Assembly: GCA_041907665.1 (NCBI GenBank) | Contig: JAYRGW010000018.1 | Location: forward strand, 1 to 63,482 | Source: JAAYUD01 sp041907665 | Lineage (GTDB): Bacteria; Bacteroidota; Bacteroidia; Bacteroidales; Bacteroidaceae | Length of the DNA stretch: 63,482 nucleotides | Direction of reading: 5' to 3' | Shown here: piece by piece, positions 37,754-48,082 of the stretch | Layout: every line of letters begins with the position of its first letter | Numbering within the stretch: position 1 is the first letter of the stretch | Program-made: the position numbers and the translations under genes | The notes under the pieces: generated by a model | What the model was told of the DNA's origin: nothing | Database searches by the model: none | Seen by the model: only the letters and a program-made list of their open reading frames with translations

Positions 37754-39868
37754 CTATTTGTATTTCATTCCCAAATTGTACATAATAAATCCATACGTAT
37801 CGGCTTGCTCTTCAAGCACTTTAGCCATCGGCTTACCACCACCATGTCCAGCCTTGCTATCAATACGTATGATAGTAGGATTGTTTCCCTTATTGCAAGC
37901 CTGCAACGTCGCAGCAAACTTAAACGAATGGGCAGGAACTACACGATCATCATGATCGGCAGTAGTAACCATGGTCGCAGGATATTTCACTGCAGGTTTC
38001 AGATTATGTAAAGGCGAATAACCTTTCAGGTATTCAAACATCTCTTTGCTATCTTGACTAGTACCATAATCGCTTGCCCAATTCCAGCCAATCGTAAACT
38101 TATGATACCGAAGCATATCCATCACACCAACCTCGGGGACTGCCACTTTATAAAGATCGGGGCGTTGAGTCATACAAGCTCCCACCAACAAGCCTCCGTT
38201 AGAACCGCCCAGGATAGCTATCTTACCCTTATTGGTATATTTTTCTTTGATGAGATACTCGGCAGCCGCGATAAAATCGTCAAACACATGTTGCTTCTGC
38301 ATCTTTGTTCCGGCAATATGCCACTCTTCTCCATATTCGCTACCACCTCTGAGGTTGACTTGTACGTAGATACCGCCATTCTCTAAAAAAGGAATCCGCG
38401 AAACCGAGAATCCAGGATTCATACTTATACCAAAACCACCGTAGCCATAGAGGAGCACCGGGTTTTTGCCGTTCTTCTTCAAATCTTTTTTATAAGTCAA
38501 AAACATAGGAACTTTGGTACCATCTTTACTAGCAAAGAAGACTTGCTCGGTAACAAAATCATTTGCATTGAATTGAACTTTAGGGGCACGAAACAACTCG
38601 TAAGTATTCTTGTCCATATCGTATTTGTAAGTAGCGCCTGGAATGGTAAATGAAGTGAAACCGAAGAAGCACTCTTTATCATCTTTTTCGCCACTAAAAG
38701 CAACCGATCCCAAAGACGGCAATTTTATCTCTTGAATCTGAGTTCCATCCAGACCGTAAACAAAAGCATGGTTAGCAGCATCTTTATCGTAAGTAAGAAA
38801 TAACTTTCCACCAATAATAGACACACTGGACAATACATTTTTTGATTCAGGAATCAATTCGACCCAATCTTTCAATTCGGGCTTATTTATATCTGCTACC
38901 ATTACACGCCCTTTTGGAGCTTTATAAGTCGTATAAATATAGATCTTTCCATTGAACACTTCAACCGGACTATAAGAATAATCCATATCGCCTGCCATCA
39001 ACTGAAACGCAGCATCTGATTTGCTCAAATCTTTGACATATAGAGCATTTCCACGTCCGTCACCACTTTCATACAAAAATTGCATCGTTTCATCTTCATC
39101 CAACGAAGAAGTGTAGAAACGGCGTGGATATTTGGGATTCTGATATACCAACTTATCTTCAGATTGAGAAGTACCCAGCTTGTGGTAATACACTTTATGA
39201 TTTTCATTCACATTCGAAAGCTCTTTGCCTTGGATGGGAGCATCATAAGCGCTATAGTAAAAGCCATCTCCCTGCCAAGCAGCATCGCTGAACTTCACCC
39301 ACTTGAGATGATCGTCCAGCAAACGGCCAGTAACAGCATCCATCACATAAATTTCCATCCAGTCCGATCCGCTACGAGAAATAAGATAAGCGGCATATTT
39401 AGCATCTTTAGAGAAAGACAGACCTTGCAACGCCACCGTTCCATCGGCAGAAAGCTTATTTGGATCTAGAAAAACTCGGGGTGTCCCATTAAGGGCATCT
39501 TGCATATAAACCACGCTTTGGTTTTGCAATCCATCGTTTTTATAAAAGATATATTTACCGTGTTTCTTGCTTGGCAAACTTATCTTCTCATAATTTGCAA
39601 GCTCCGTCAAACGTTTTAGCAGCTTATCCCGAAAAGGTATTTTGGACAAATATTCGTTTGTCACTTTACGCTGAGCTTGAACCCAAGCCGCAGTAGCCGA
39701 ACTTGTATCGTTTTCCAGCCAACGATAAGGATCAGGAACTTTCACACCAAAGTAAACATCCACAGTATCCACCTTTGCTGTCTGTGGATAGAGCAATTTG
39801 CGCTGTTGAGCCCAAGAAGTCATTGACATAACCATTGCTAGTAAAATTAAAGTTACTTTTTTCATCAT
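37754..39868 (-). CDS. Prolyl oligopeptidase (S9A), secreted
   Basis: Serine peptidase cutting short peptides after proline. The 704-residue protein starts with a signal peptide (MMKKVTLILLAMVMSMTSWAQ), then a beta-propeller domain (YPQTAKVDTVDVYFGVKVPDPYRWLE onward) and a C-terminal alpha/beta hydrolase. The catalytic triad is visible: Ser556 in GGSNGGLLVG, Asp in DHDDRVVP and His in AGHGGGKP. The sequence QVNLRGGSEYGEEWH is typical. The signal peptide places it in the periplasm or envelope. Confidence 0.95.
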   Translation of the reverse strand: MMKKVTLILLAMVMSMTSWAQQRKLLYPQTAKVDTVDVYFGVKVPDPYRWLENDTSSATAAWVQAQRKVTNEYLSKIPFRDKLLKRLTELANYEKISLPSKKHGKYIFYKNDGLQNQSVVYMQDALNGTPRVFLDPNKLSADGTVALQGLSFSKDAKYAAYLISRSGSDWMEIYVMDAVTGRLLDDHLKWVKFSDAAWQGDGFYYSAYDAPIQGKELSNVNENHKVYYHKLGTSQSEDKLVYQNPKYPRRFYTSSLDEDETMQFLYESGDGRGNALYVKDLSKSDAAFQLMAGDMDYSYSPVEVFNGKIYIYTTYKAPKGRVMVADINKPELKDWVELIPESKNVLSSVSIIGGKLFLTYDKDAANHAFVYGLDGTQIQEIKLPSLGSVAFSGEKDDKECFFGFTSFTIPGATYKYDMDKNTYELFRAPKVQFNANDFVTEQVFFASKDGTKVPMFLTYKKDLKKNGKNPVLLYGYGGFGISMNPGFSVSRIPFLENGGIYVQVNLRGGSEYGEEWHIAGTKMQKQHVFDDFIAAAEYLIKEKYTNKGKIAILGGSNGGLLVGACMTQRPDLYKVAVPEVGVMDMLRYHKFTIGWNWASDYGTSQDSKEMFEYLKGYSPLHNLKPAVKYPATMVTTADHDDRVVPAHSFKFAATLQACNKGNNPTIIRIDSKAGHGGGKPMAKVLEEQADTYGFIMYNLGMKYK

Positions 39869-40007
39869 CTATAGATAGTTAAATTTGATACCTCTGCAAA
39901 ACGCCTTTTCAAGAAGTTGTAAAGATAATGATTTTTTCTCTATTTACAACAATTTGCATAAGCTCGGCATAACTTGGGAATAAAAGGATAAATTTTTGGA
40001 TTTATTT

Positions 40008-40038
40008 TTTGTATTGCTCTCGGCTTGCAGTATCTTTG
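40008..40038 (+). promoter_or_regulatory. metG promoter (TTTG, 19 nt, TATCTTTG)
   Basis: TTTG at 40008-40011 and TATCTTTG at 40031-40038 with a 19-nt spacer. The spacer TATTGCTCTCGGCTTGCAG closely matches those of tRNA-Arg and pepP. Transcription of metG and perhaps the whole downstream glycan locus could start here. Confidence 0.85.
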
Positions 40039-40078
40039 CAACGTCTTTTAATATAAGGAAATAATACAAACTTACTAT

Positions 40079-42118
40079 ATGGATAAAAAACACAAAAGAA
40101 CAACCGTCACCTCGGCACTTCCCTATGCCAACGGTCCTGTTCATATCGGCCACTTGGCAGGTGTATACGTACCTGCAGATATCTATGTCCGCTATCTTCG
40201 TCTGAAAAAAGAAGACGTATTGTTTATTGGCGGTTCGGATGAACATGGTGTCCCTATCACAATCAGAGCACGCAAAGAAGGAGTAACGCCCCAAGATATT
40301 GTAGACCGCTATCACAATCTAATTAAAAAATCATTCAAAGAATTTGGTATTTCCTTCGATGTTTATGGCAGAACATCTAGCGACATTCATAAAAAGACGG
40401 CGACAGAATTCTTCGAAAAACTATACGATGACGACAAGTTTGTAAAGAATACAAATCAACAATACTACGATCCGGAAGCTAAACAGTTTCTTGCCGACCG
40501 TTATATCACTGGCACATGCCCACATTGCGGTAACGAAAATGCTTATGGTGACCAATGCGAGAAGTGTGGTACATCACTGAGCCCGATGGAATTAATTAAT
40601 CCCAAGAGTGCCATCAGCGGAGCAAAACCTGAACTTCGCGAAACGACTCATTGGTACTTACCCCTTGACCAATACGAAGACTGGCTTCGCCAATGGATTC
40701 TTGAGGATCATAAAGAATGGCGCCCCAATGTTTATGGACAATGCAAAAGTTGGCTCGACATGCACCTGAAACCTCGTGCAGTAACTCGCGACTTGGATTG
40801 GGGTATTCCCGTTCCGGTAAAAGGAGCAGAAGGCAAAGTGCTTTATGTATGGTTTGATGCACCTATCGGATACATTTCAAACACGAAAGAGCTATTGCCA
40901 GACTCATGGGAAAAATGGTGGAAAGACCCCGAAACTCGTCTTGTTCATTTTATCGGTAAAGACAATATCGTATTTCACTGCATTGTTTTCCCTTCAATGC
41001 TAAAGGCAGAAGGCAGCTATATACTTCCCGACAATGTACCTGCCAATGAGTTCCTTAATCTGGAAGGAGACAAGATTTCGACTTCGAAGAATTGGGCGGT
41101 ATGGCTCAATGAATATTTGGAAGATCTCCCCGGCAAACAAGATGTATTGCGCTATGTACTCACGGCAAATGCTCCCGAGACGAAAGACAATGACTTTACA
41201 TGGAAAGATTTTCAGGCACGCAATAACAATGAGCTAGTTGCCGTATACGGTAACTTCGTAAACCGTGCTCTGGTGCTAACCGACAAATACTTTGAAGGCA
41301 AAGTACCAGCTATTACAGAGCTAACAGATTACGACAAACAAACCATCAACGAATTTATCGGTGTAAAACAAGAGGTAGAGAAACTGCTTGATGTATTCAA
41401 ATTCCGCGATGCACAGAAGGAAGCGATGAATTTAGCTCGCATCGGTAATAAGTATCTTGCCGATACAGAACCATGGCATCTCATAAAGACCGATAAACAA
41501 AGAGTAGCTACTATTCTGAACATCTCTCTGCAATTGGTTGCCAATCTAGCAATCGCTTTCGACCCTTTCCTCCCATTCAGTTCAGAAAAACTACGCCAGA
41601 TGCTCAATATGAAAGAATTCAATTGGGAGAATCTAGGACATACCGACTTACTCGAAGAAGGACATCAATTGGCAAAGGCCGAACTATTGTTCGAAAAGAT
41701 CGACGATTCAGTAGTAGAAGCTCAAGTACAAAAATTGGAAGATCGTAAAAAAGAAAATGCAGAAAAGAATTATCGGGCCAATGAAATCAGACAAACAATT
41801 GAGTTCTCTGATTTCGAGAAACTAGATATTCGTGTAGGTACAGTGTTGGAATGCCAAAAAGTACCTAAAGCCGACAAGCTATTACAATTCCTAATTGAAG
41901 ATGGATTAGACAAACGGACTATTGTGAGTGGAATAGCCAAACATTATAGTCCCGAAGAACTGATAGGCAAACAAGTATGTTTTGTAGCTAACCTTGCCCC
42001 ACGCAAATTGAAAGGCATTGAAAGTCAAGGGATGATCCTGTCCGCCGAAAATATAGACGGTTCTTTGGCTGTAATTAGCCCAAGCAAAGAAGTAAAGCCC
42101 GGTAGCGAAGTCAAATAA
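40079..42118 (+). CDS. metG: Methionyl-tRNA synthetase
   Basis: Class I synthetase. The 679-residue protein has the HIGH-type motif in PYANGPVHIGHLAG, a zinc-binding insert CPHCGNENAYGDQCEKCG, and DKISTSKNW at the KMSKS position. The last 110 residues are an EMAP/Trbp-type tRNA-binding domain (FEKLDIRVGTVLECQKVPKADKLL, GMILSAEN), giving the dimeric form. It lies 37 bp before the glycan locus on the same strand. Confidence 0.97.
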   Translation: MDKKHKRTTVTSALPYANGPVHIGHLAGVYVPADIYVRYLRLKKEDVLFIGGSDEHGVPITIRARKEGVTPQDIVDRYHNLIKKSFKEFGISFDVYGRTSSDIHKKTATEFFEKLYDDDKFVKNTNQQYYDPEAKQFLADRYITGTCPHCGNENAYGDQCEKCGTSLSPMELINPKSAISGAKPELRETTHWYLPLDQYEDWLRQWILEDHKEWRPNVYGQCKSWLDMHLKPRAVTRDLDWGIPVPVKGAEGKVLYVWFDAPIGYISNTKELLPDSWEKWWKDPETRLVHFIGKDNIVFHCIVFPSMLKAEGSYILPDNVPANEFLNLEGDKISTSKNWAVWLNEYLEDLPGKQDVLRYVLTANAPETKDNDFTWKDFQARNNNELVAVYGNFVNRALVLTDKYFEGKVPAITELTDYDKQTINEFIGVKQEVEKLLDVFKFRDAQKEAMNLARIGNKYLADTEPWHLIKTDKQRVATILNISLQLVANLAIAFDPFLPFSSEKLRQMLNMKEFNWENLGHTDLLEEGHQLAKAELLFEKIDDSVVEAQVQKLEDRKKENAEKNYRANEIRQTIEFSDFEKLDIRVGTVLECQKVPKADKLLQFLIEDGLDKRTIVSGIAKHYSPEELIGKQVCFVANLAPRKLKGIESQGMILSAENIDGSLAVISPSKEVKPGSEVK

Positions 42119-42155
42119 AAACAAATTCTTATATACCATATTATCATCGCACAGC

Positions 42156-43040
42156 ATGAATTGGGTTACACTAAAATACAAAGCAGAATGTACTTGGAAG
42201 GAATATCTTTTTCAAAAAAGACGAAGAGACCTTAAACAAGAAATCATCCGATATTATTCTATCAATCATTCTGATAACGAAGAGATCCTGTCGGCTGTAG
42301 CATATTTGCAGAGACATCCTTTGAATACTTTTCCTGCATCTTTTGCAGAAAAGTATAAAGAGGAAGACATCGTGGTTGAAAAAGACTCGAAAAACGGACT
42401 TCTCTATATCGTACAAGAGGCGAAGCGTTTGTATTTCAAAAGATCGTACAATGCAATTACCATAAAAAAGCTATATAGTGGACTTAAGATGGAACAAGAT
42501 ATGGAATCACCCCACTGCTATATGGCACCTAAATTCGCAATAGAAGCTGGTGATACTTTCTTTGACATTGGATGTGCAGAAGGTAATATGGCACTTACCT
42601 ATATTGAAAAAGTAGACCACCTAGTACTTTTTGAACGTGACAAAGAATGGTTGGAAGCATTACAAGCGACTTTTGCTCCTTGGAAAGATAAAGTGACGAT
42701 AGTAGACCGATATGTGTCGGATGTTGATGACGAAATAAATGTTAGCATTGATAATTTTCTCAAAACATATCCTCATCGGCCCAATTTCATAAAAGTCGAC
42801 GTAGAAGGAGCAGAAGAAAGAGTCCTCAAAGGTATGAAAGAATTATTATCCCAACCAGGACTAAAGATTGCGCTTTGTACCTATCATCGTCAAGATGACT
42901 ATGAATATTTCAAAAAAAAGTTTGCACCTACAGGAGCTCAAATAATGCCATCAAAAGGAGTTATGCTCTTTTTGAATGATATAAAGCAAATGAAGCCACC
43001 TTACTTTCGAAAGGGTTTAATAAGAATTACTACACCATAA
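42156..43040 (+). CDS. FkbM-family SAM-dependent methyltransferase
   Basis: A 294-residue protein whose N-terminal 110 residues are unrecognised. The methyltransferase fold follows with motif I GDTFFDIGCAEGNMALTYIE and the FkbM signature FIKVDVEGAEERVLKGM. FkbM proteins in glycan loci usually O-methylate sugars. First gene of the locus downstream of metG and 2 bp before the flippase gene. Confidence 0.85.
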   Translation: MNWVTLKYKAECTWKEYLFQKRRRDLKQEIIRYYSINHSDNEEILSAVAYLQRHPLNTFPASFAEKYKEEDIVVEKDSKNGLLYIVQEAKRLYFKRSYNAITIKKLYSGLKMEQDMESPHCYMAPKFAIEAGDTFFDIGCAEGNMALTYIEKVDHLVLFERDKEWLEALQATFAPWKDKVTIVDRYVSDVDDEINVSIDNFLKTYPHRPNFIKVDVEGAEERVLKGMKELLSQPGLKIALCTYHRQDDYEYFKKKFAPTGAQIMPSKGVMLFLNDIKQMKPPYFRKGLIRITTP

Positions 43041-43042
43041 CG

Positions 43043-44485
43043 ATGGACGAATCGACTTTAAAAGGAAAAACAGCAAAAGGATTATTTTGGGGAGGAATGA
43101 GCAATGGAGCACAGCAACTATTGAATCTCTTCTTTGGTATCTTTCTTGCCCGAATTCTTAATGCCGAAGATTACGGCATGGTAGGAATGCTTACAATCTT
43201 CACCGTCATAGCCGGTTCGCTACAAGAAAGCGGTTTCACCAACGCATTGGTAAACAAGAAGGATGCTTCACACAAAGACTTCAATGCCGTATTTTGGTTT
43301 AGCACTCTCTTGGGAGTTACCTTATACATTATACTCTTCTTCTGTGCGCCTTTAATAGCACAATTCTACCATAAGCCAGAACTGACTCCTTTAGCGAGAT
43401 TTCTTTTTTTAGGCTTTCTTATGTCAAGTACCGCAACAGCCCACAATGCGGTCTTATTCAAACGGCTCATGGTGAAGCAAAAAGCGATTGCTCAGATTTG
43501 TGGATTAACAATCTCGGGGATAATAGGAGTAACAATGGCGTTCAATGGTATGGCTTATTGGGGAATTGCCACGCAAAGCGTAGTCAATATTATGATAACC
43601 AACGCTCTCTTTTGGTACTTTTCTCCATGGCGTCCAACTTTTTCAATCGATCTTAAGCCGCTAAAACAAATGTTTGGATTCAGTAGCAAGATACTAGTAA
43701 CCAACATTTTCATCCAGGCCAACAATAATATCTTCTCAGTACTATTGGGGAGACTCTTTTCGACAGCCGAAGTAGGATATTACACCCAAGCCAACAAGTG
43801 GGATAACATGGGATATTCGCTGATAGGTAATATGGTAAATGGCGTAGCCCAACCGGTGCTAACAGCAGTTTCCGATGATCAGAGCAGACAACGCAATGTC
43901 TTTCGCAAAATGCTCCGATTCACATCGTTTATTTCTTTCCCTGCCATGTTTGGATTGGCGCTCGTGGCACACGAACTTATCGTCATTGCGGTAACAGATA
44001 AATGGTTGCCATGTGTCAGTATTTTGCAATGGCTGTGCATTTGGGGAGCCTTTTTTCCAATAACGGCACTCTATACTAACTTAATAATCAGCAAAGGCAG
44101 ATCCAATATTTACATGTGGAATACAATTGCATTAGGCATTATACAACTAGCGGCATTACTATTTGTTCATTCTTACGGCATTCAGGCAATGATTACAGTA
44201 TTCGTATTAATCAATGTCGGCTGGCTGTTTATATGGCAATATTTTGTATGGAAACTCCTCGGACTCACATTGATTAAAGCGCTAAAAGATATTCTACCAT
44301 TTGCTATTTTTGCTTTCACAACAATGGTAGCTACTTATTTTATTACACTTAGCATCAGCAATATTTATATTCTTTTTATCACAAAGATAATTATCGCTAC
44401 AGTCATCTATATTTTTATAATGTGGATCACCAACTCTGTCGTTTTCAAGGAAAGCATACAGTTCCTTTTAAACCGTAAAAAATAA
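43043..44485 (+). CDS. Oligosaccharide flippase (Wzx-like, polysaccharide transporter family)
   Basis: A 480-residue protein with about 12-14 membrane segments, beginning GKTAKGLFWGGMSNGAQQLLNLFFGIFLARILNAEDYGMVGMLTIF, the hallmark N-terminus of the PST/Wzx family (polysacc_synt_3 type). It would move lipid-linked oligosaccharide across the inner membrane. No Wzy polymerase or Wzz chain-length gene is nearby, so the product is probably a single, defined oligosaccharide. Confidence 0.9.
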   Translation: MDESTLKGKTAKGLFWGGMSNGAQQLLNLFFGIFLARILNAEDYGMVGMLTIFTVIAGSLQESGFTNALVNKKDASHKDFNAVFWFSTLLGVTLYIILFFCAPLIAQFYHKPELTPLARFLFLGFLMSSTATAHNAVLFKRLMVKQKAIAQICGLTISGIIGVTMAFNGMAYWGIATQSVVNIMITNALFWYFSPWRPTFSIDLKPLKQMFGFSSKILVTNIFIQANNNIFSVLLGRLFSTAEVGYYTQANKWDNMGYSLIGNMVNGVAQPVLTAVSDDQSRQRNVFRKMLRFTSFISFPAMFGLALVAHELIVIAVTDKWLPCVSILQWLCIWGAFFPITALYTNLIISKGRSNIYMWNTIALGIIQLAALLFVHSYGIQAMITVFVLINVGWLFIWQYFVWKLLGLTLIKALKDILPFAIFAFTTMVATYFITLSISNIYILFITKIIIATVIYIFIMWITNSVVFKESIQFLLNRKK

Positions 44486-44494
44486 AAGAAAGAG

Positions 44495-45430
44495 ATGATC
44501 AGCGTTGTCATACCTCTATATAATAAGGAACGGTATATCAAAAGAGCTATTTGTTCCGTTTTGAACCAATCATTCGGTGATTTTGAGATAATCATAGTCA
44601 ATGATGGCTCTACGGATAATAGCTTATCAATAGTAGAAGATATCGCAGATGCGCGTATCAAACTAATCAACCAAAAAAATGCCGGAGTCTCTGCTGCCCG
44701 CAATAGAGGTATTATGGAAAGCAAATACGACTTTATAGCTTTCTTGGACGCAGATGACGAATGGAAAGAAAACCACTTGGATGTTATAGTCGATTTAATA
44801 CAAGAATTCCCATCGTGTGGAGTCTTTGCAACATCATACTATTTTCTGAAAAAGGGAATTGCTCCTTCGACACCAATTTTGCCCAATAAATTTAATTTTA
44901 ACGGAGAGAAAGGTATCATGGACAATTATTATGAAATGGCTGCCGGTACAGATTTCCCCATTCACATGAGCTCATTTGCTGTTCGCAAGAAAGACATTCA
45001 AAGTATAGATGGTTTCCCGATAGGTATTCCATCGGGAGAAGACATTATCACTCTAGCTCGGCTTTTTGCTATTTGCGACTTCGCCTATTCCAAAATACCG
45101 ACATCTATATACTACATACTATACGAAACAAAAAACGAACGCCCCATCCAGAAGATGCAACCCCTTGATGTTGCATTTGATAGTCTGCTCACTACGGCAG
45201 CTCAACGAAAAGGCGTACGACAATTTGTTTCGTCATGGCACAAGCGCCGCATGGTAGGTGCTATTTATGCCCATCATTACAAATTAATGTTCCATGAATT
45301 TTGCAAAGCTTTCCTTATCCATCCATTTCAAAAAAAGCTATACACATCAATGCTCATAACGTTCTTCTCGGTATGGACAGGGAAAGATTTATATTCTATT
45401 AATCAGAAACTTAAGCGCAGAAAGAAATGA
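44495..45430 (+). CDS. Family 2 glycosyltransferase
   Basis: A 311-residue GT-A enzyme: ISVVIPLYNKERYIKRAICSVLNQ, VNDGSTDNS, KNAGVSAARNRGI and the metal-binding AFLDADDEW. The C-terminal third is helical and unassigned. Donor and acceptor cannot be read from the sequence. It starts 10 bp after the flippase and overlaps the next gene by 4 bp. Confidence 0.88.
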   Translation: MISVVIPLYNKERYIKRAICSVLNQSFGDFEIIIVNDGSTDNSLSIVEDIADARIKLINQKNAGVSAARNRGIMESKYDFIAFLDADDEWKENHLDVIVDLIQEFPSCGVFATSYYFLKKGIAPSTPILPNKFNFNGEKGIMDNYYEMAAGTDFPIHMSSFAVRKKDIQSIDGFPIGIPSGEDIITLARLFAICDFAYSKIPTSIYYILYETKNERPIQKMQPLDVAFDSLLTTAAQRKGVRQFVSSWHKRRMVGAIYAHHYKLMFHEFCKAFLIHPFQKKLYTSMLITFFSVWTGKDLYSINQKLKRRKK

Positions 45431-46251
45431 TAACACTCGTTCCCACTGGAGGATTAGGCAATAGAATGAGAGCCATTGCTTCTGCTATAGCTTTAGCAGA
45501 AAGAGCCAAAACAAAGTTGCGCATTATCTGGTTCCAAGACTGGGGACTAGGTTGCAATTTTAGTGACTTATTCTCTACTCTTCGCCATCAACGGATAGAG
45601 ATTGAATTAAAAGAAGCTTCCTTTCTTGATAAATATCTACTTGATCGCCCTCGAATTAAAAACTTCTTTATCCCTGAATTATTCGAAGAAATCCAATTCG
45701 ACGCTTGTCTTTACGAGAAAGAAGTTACAACAAACTTCTTCAACCATTTCGATTTCTTGTCATGGTGCCAAGGTCGCAATGTATATATGGTAAGTTGTAT
45801 TTCTTTTTTTCCCTCTAAACTTCCGCGAGGAGCATTTGACTATTTCCGCCCAATACCAAACCTCTTAGAACGTATCAACAAGATAGGAAGATCTTTTCCT
45901 GCCTCAGTTGTAGGGGTACATATCCGTCGCACAGATAATGTTAGTGCCATATCCGATAGTCCAATAGAAAGATTCATGCAACGAATGCACCAAGAAGATA
46001 AAGCTATCTCTTTCTATTTGGCAACCGATTCGGAAGAAGTGAAACAAGAGATGATACAAGAATTCGGCAATCGCATCATTACATCCCCTAATAAAGCTCA
46101 GCGCAACAACCTGGATGGTATGCAAGAGGCTTTGGTCGAATTATATACTCTTAGCCGCACTTCCTTAATTTTAGGTTCTTCGCATAGCACATTTTCAATC
46201 ACCGCCGCAGAGATAGGCGATATTCAATGTGAAATAATAAAAAAGGCATGA
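45427..46251 (+). CDS. Fucosyltransferase-superfamily glycosyltransferase (HxRRTD motif)
   Basis: A 274-residue protein beginning VPTGGLGNRMRAIASAIALAERAKTKLRIIW, a GDP-fucose-transferase-like N-terminus, with VVGVHIRRTDN in the middle (the HxRRTD motif of alpha-1,2/alpha-1,6 fucosyltransferases and NodZ) and LILGSSHSTFSITAAEIG at the end, typical of the superfamily. Fucose is a plausible donor because Bacteroides O-glycans and capsules are rich in it; linkage is unknown. Overlaps both neighbours by 4 bp. Confidence 0.75.
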   Translation: MITLVPTGGLGNRMRAIASAIALAERAKTKLRIIWFQDWGLGCNFSDLFSTLRHQRIEIELKEASFLDKYLLDRPRIKNFFIPELFEEIQFDACLYEKEVTTNFFNHFDFLSWCQGRNVYMVSCISFFPSKLPRGAFDYFRPIPNLLERINKIGRSFPASVVGVHIRRTDNVSAISDSPIERFMQRMHQEDKAISFYLATDSEEVKQEMIQEFGNRIITSPNKAQRNNLDGMQEALVELYTLSRTSLILGSSHSTFSITAAEIGDIQCEIIKKA

Positions 46252-47129
46252 AGAAAATACTCACTATTATAGTATCCTACAACTTCATGCAATGGATAGA
46301 TCGTTGTATGTTAAGTCTTAGAAATTCTGTCTATACCACAGACGTGCTTGTCATAGACAACTGTTCTACTGACGATACGGTCCGCACGCTACAGATGAAA
46401 TATCCGGAAGCACGTCTCATTATCAACAAACAGAATTTAGGGTTTGGCAAAGCTAACAATATAGGAATAGAATTGGCTTTAAAAGAAAATTATGATGCAG
46501 TTTTCTTACTCAATCAAGACGCATGGATAGATCCTTCTACCATAGGAAAACTCACCGAAATGAGCGACAAGTACCCCCATTACGGTATTCTGTCTCCTAT
46601 CCATCTGACAGGAGACCGTAGCAAGCCCGAACATGGGTTTGCCATATACACAGGACTAAACGACCTAAACAAAGTATCAAAAGAGGATATTGTAAAAGCT
46701 CCTTTTATCAATGCCGCCGTATGGTATATTCCAATTAAGACAATAAAAGAAGTTGGTATGTTTGCTCCCCTCTTTTATCACTATGGCGAAGATAAAGATT
46801 TCGCCAATCGTATCACTTATTTTGGATACCATATAGGGTATATACCAAAAGCTTTTGCTTGCCATGACAGAGAATACAGAAAAGTAAGGCGAAAAGATTT
46901 TATTCGCGCAGAGCAAGTCTACCATCTTTCGGAATATGCCAATATTAACTATTCATTTGGCAGAGCTTTTGCATTCAGCATACTTGCAGGATTCAAAAAA
47001 GCTATAATTTCGGTATTCCGAGGGAAGTTAAAAGATTTTGTCGTATATTTGAAAATATCATTCGGTTTAATAAGACATACCTCAAAAGTGCTGGCCACTC
47101 GAAGAGAATCTTATAGGAATAAAAACTAA
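46248..47129 (+). CDS. Family 2 glycosyltransferase (rhamnosyltransferase-like)
   Basis: A 293-residue protein with ILTIIVSYNFMQWIDRCMLSLRNS, LVIDNCSTDDTV, KQNLGFGKANNIGIELAL and AVFLLNQDAWID. NQDA in place of a strict DxD, with the LGFGKANN segment, is typical of the WbbL/rhamnosyltransferase branch of GT2. The C-terminal part has an amphipathic, basic region likely to contact the membrane. Confidence 0.85.
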   Translation: MKKILTIIVSYNFMQWIDRCMLSLRNSVYTTDVLVIDNCSTDDTVRTLQMKYPEARLIINKQNLGFGKANNIGIELALKENYDAVFLLNQDAWIDPSTIGKLTEMSDKYPHYGILSPIHLTGDRSKPEHGFAIYTGLNDLNKVSKEDIVKAPFINAAVWYIPIKTIKEVGMFAPLFYHYGEDKDFANRITYFGYHIGYIPKAFACHDREYRKVRRKDFIRAEQVYHLSEYANINYSFGRAFAFSILAGFKKAIISVFRGKLKDFVVYLKISFGLIRHTSKVLATRRESYRNKN

Positions 47130-47141
47130 TTCAAAACGAAA

Positions 47142-48056
47142 ATGATGACATTAGCCCCCATATTATTATTTGTATACAATAGGCCTAGGCATACTAGACA
47201 ACTCGTCCAATCGTTATTAACAAACGAATTAGCCGCACAAAGCCAATTAATAATCTATTCCGACGCTCCCCGAAATGAGATGGACCGTCCTAATGTAGAA
47301 AAAACAAGAAAGTATATACGTTCCATTAAAGGATTCGCTACTTTATCCATAATTGAAAGAGAAAAAAATCATGGGTTGGCAAGAAATATTATAGACGGAG
47401 TAACGACACAAATCAATCGATATGGCAGAATTATCGTACTCGAAGATGATTTGATAGTAGCGCCCTACTTCTTACAGTTCATGAACGACGCTCTAGAAAT
47501 GTACAAAGACGAACCCAAAGTAGGACATATACAAGGATGTGATTTCACAAACGACAGTTCACTGCCCGAGACTTTTCTTATTAAATGGACTGGCAGTTGG
47601 GGATGGGGAACTTGGAAAAGAGCTTGGGAACTATTCAATCCAGATGGTAGGGAATTGCTGAAACAACTGGAACTACGCAAACAAACAAGAACGTTCGACT
47701 TTGAAGGCAACTATCCTTTCACTCGAATGCTGCGCCGCCAAGTCTCTGGAGCCAATCATTCATGGGCTATTCGTTGGAACGCTTCACTCTTCCTATCAGA
47801 TGTTCTATCGCTCAACGTAGGCAAGTCGCTTGTACGCAATACCGGATTCGACAGTAGCGGGACCAATTGCGGAGGTGGCGGCCTATATGATTCTAATATA
47901 TGGCAAGAGCCACTTCCAGTAATAAAGATCGATCCGATAAAAGAAAATAAAGATGCGCGGAAAGCATATGAAAAATATTACCATAAGACCAACAGTTTTA
48001 TGGCAAAAGCCGTAAGACGAATAAAACGAACTTTAAAGGGAGATTTTGGTGCTTAA
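47142..48056 (+). CDS. GT-A-fold glycosyltransferase (GT2-like)
   Basis: A 304-residue protein: APILLFVYNRPRHTRQLVQSLL, LIIYSDAPRN, EKNHGLARNIIDGVTTQI and the acidic metal motif IIVLEDDLIVAPYFLQFM, followed by WTGSWGWGTWKRAWELFNPD. This resembles a group of GT2/GT13-like sugar transferases found in surface-glycan loci. Sugar specificity unknown. A basic C-terminus (RRIKRTLKGDF) may bind the membrane. Confidence 0.8.
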   Translation: MMTLAPILLFVYNRPRHTRQLVQSLLTNELAAQSQLIIYSDAPRNEMDRPNVEKTRKYIRSIKGFATLSIIEREKNHGLARNIIDGVTTQINRYGRIIVLEDDLIVAPYFLQFMNDALEMYKDEPKVGHIQGCDFTNDSSLPETFLIKWTGSWGWGTWKRAWELFNPDGRELLKQLELRKQTRTFDFEGNYPFTRMLRRQVSGANHSWAIRWNASLFLSDVLSLNVGKSLVRNTGFDSSGTNCGGGGLYDSNIWQEPLPVIKIDPIKENKDARKAYEKYYHKTNSFMAKAVRRIKRTLKGDFGA

Positions 48057-48082
48057 ACGATATAATGTACCAACTAAATAAG

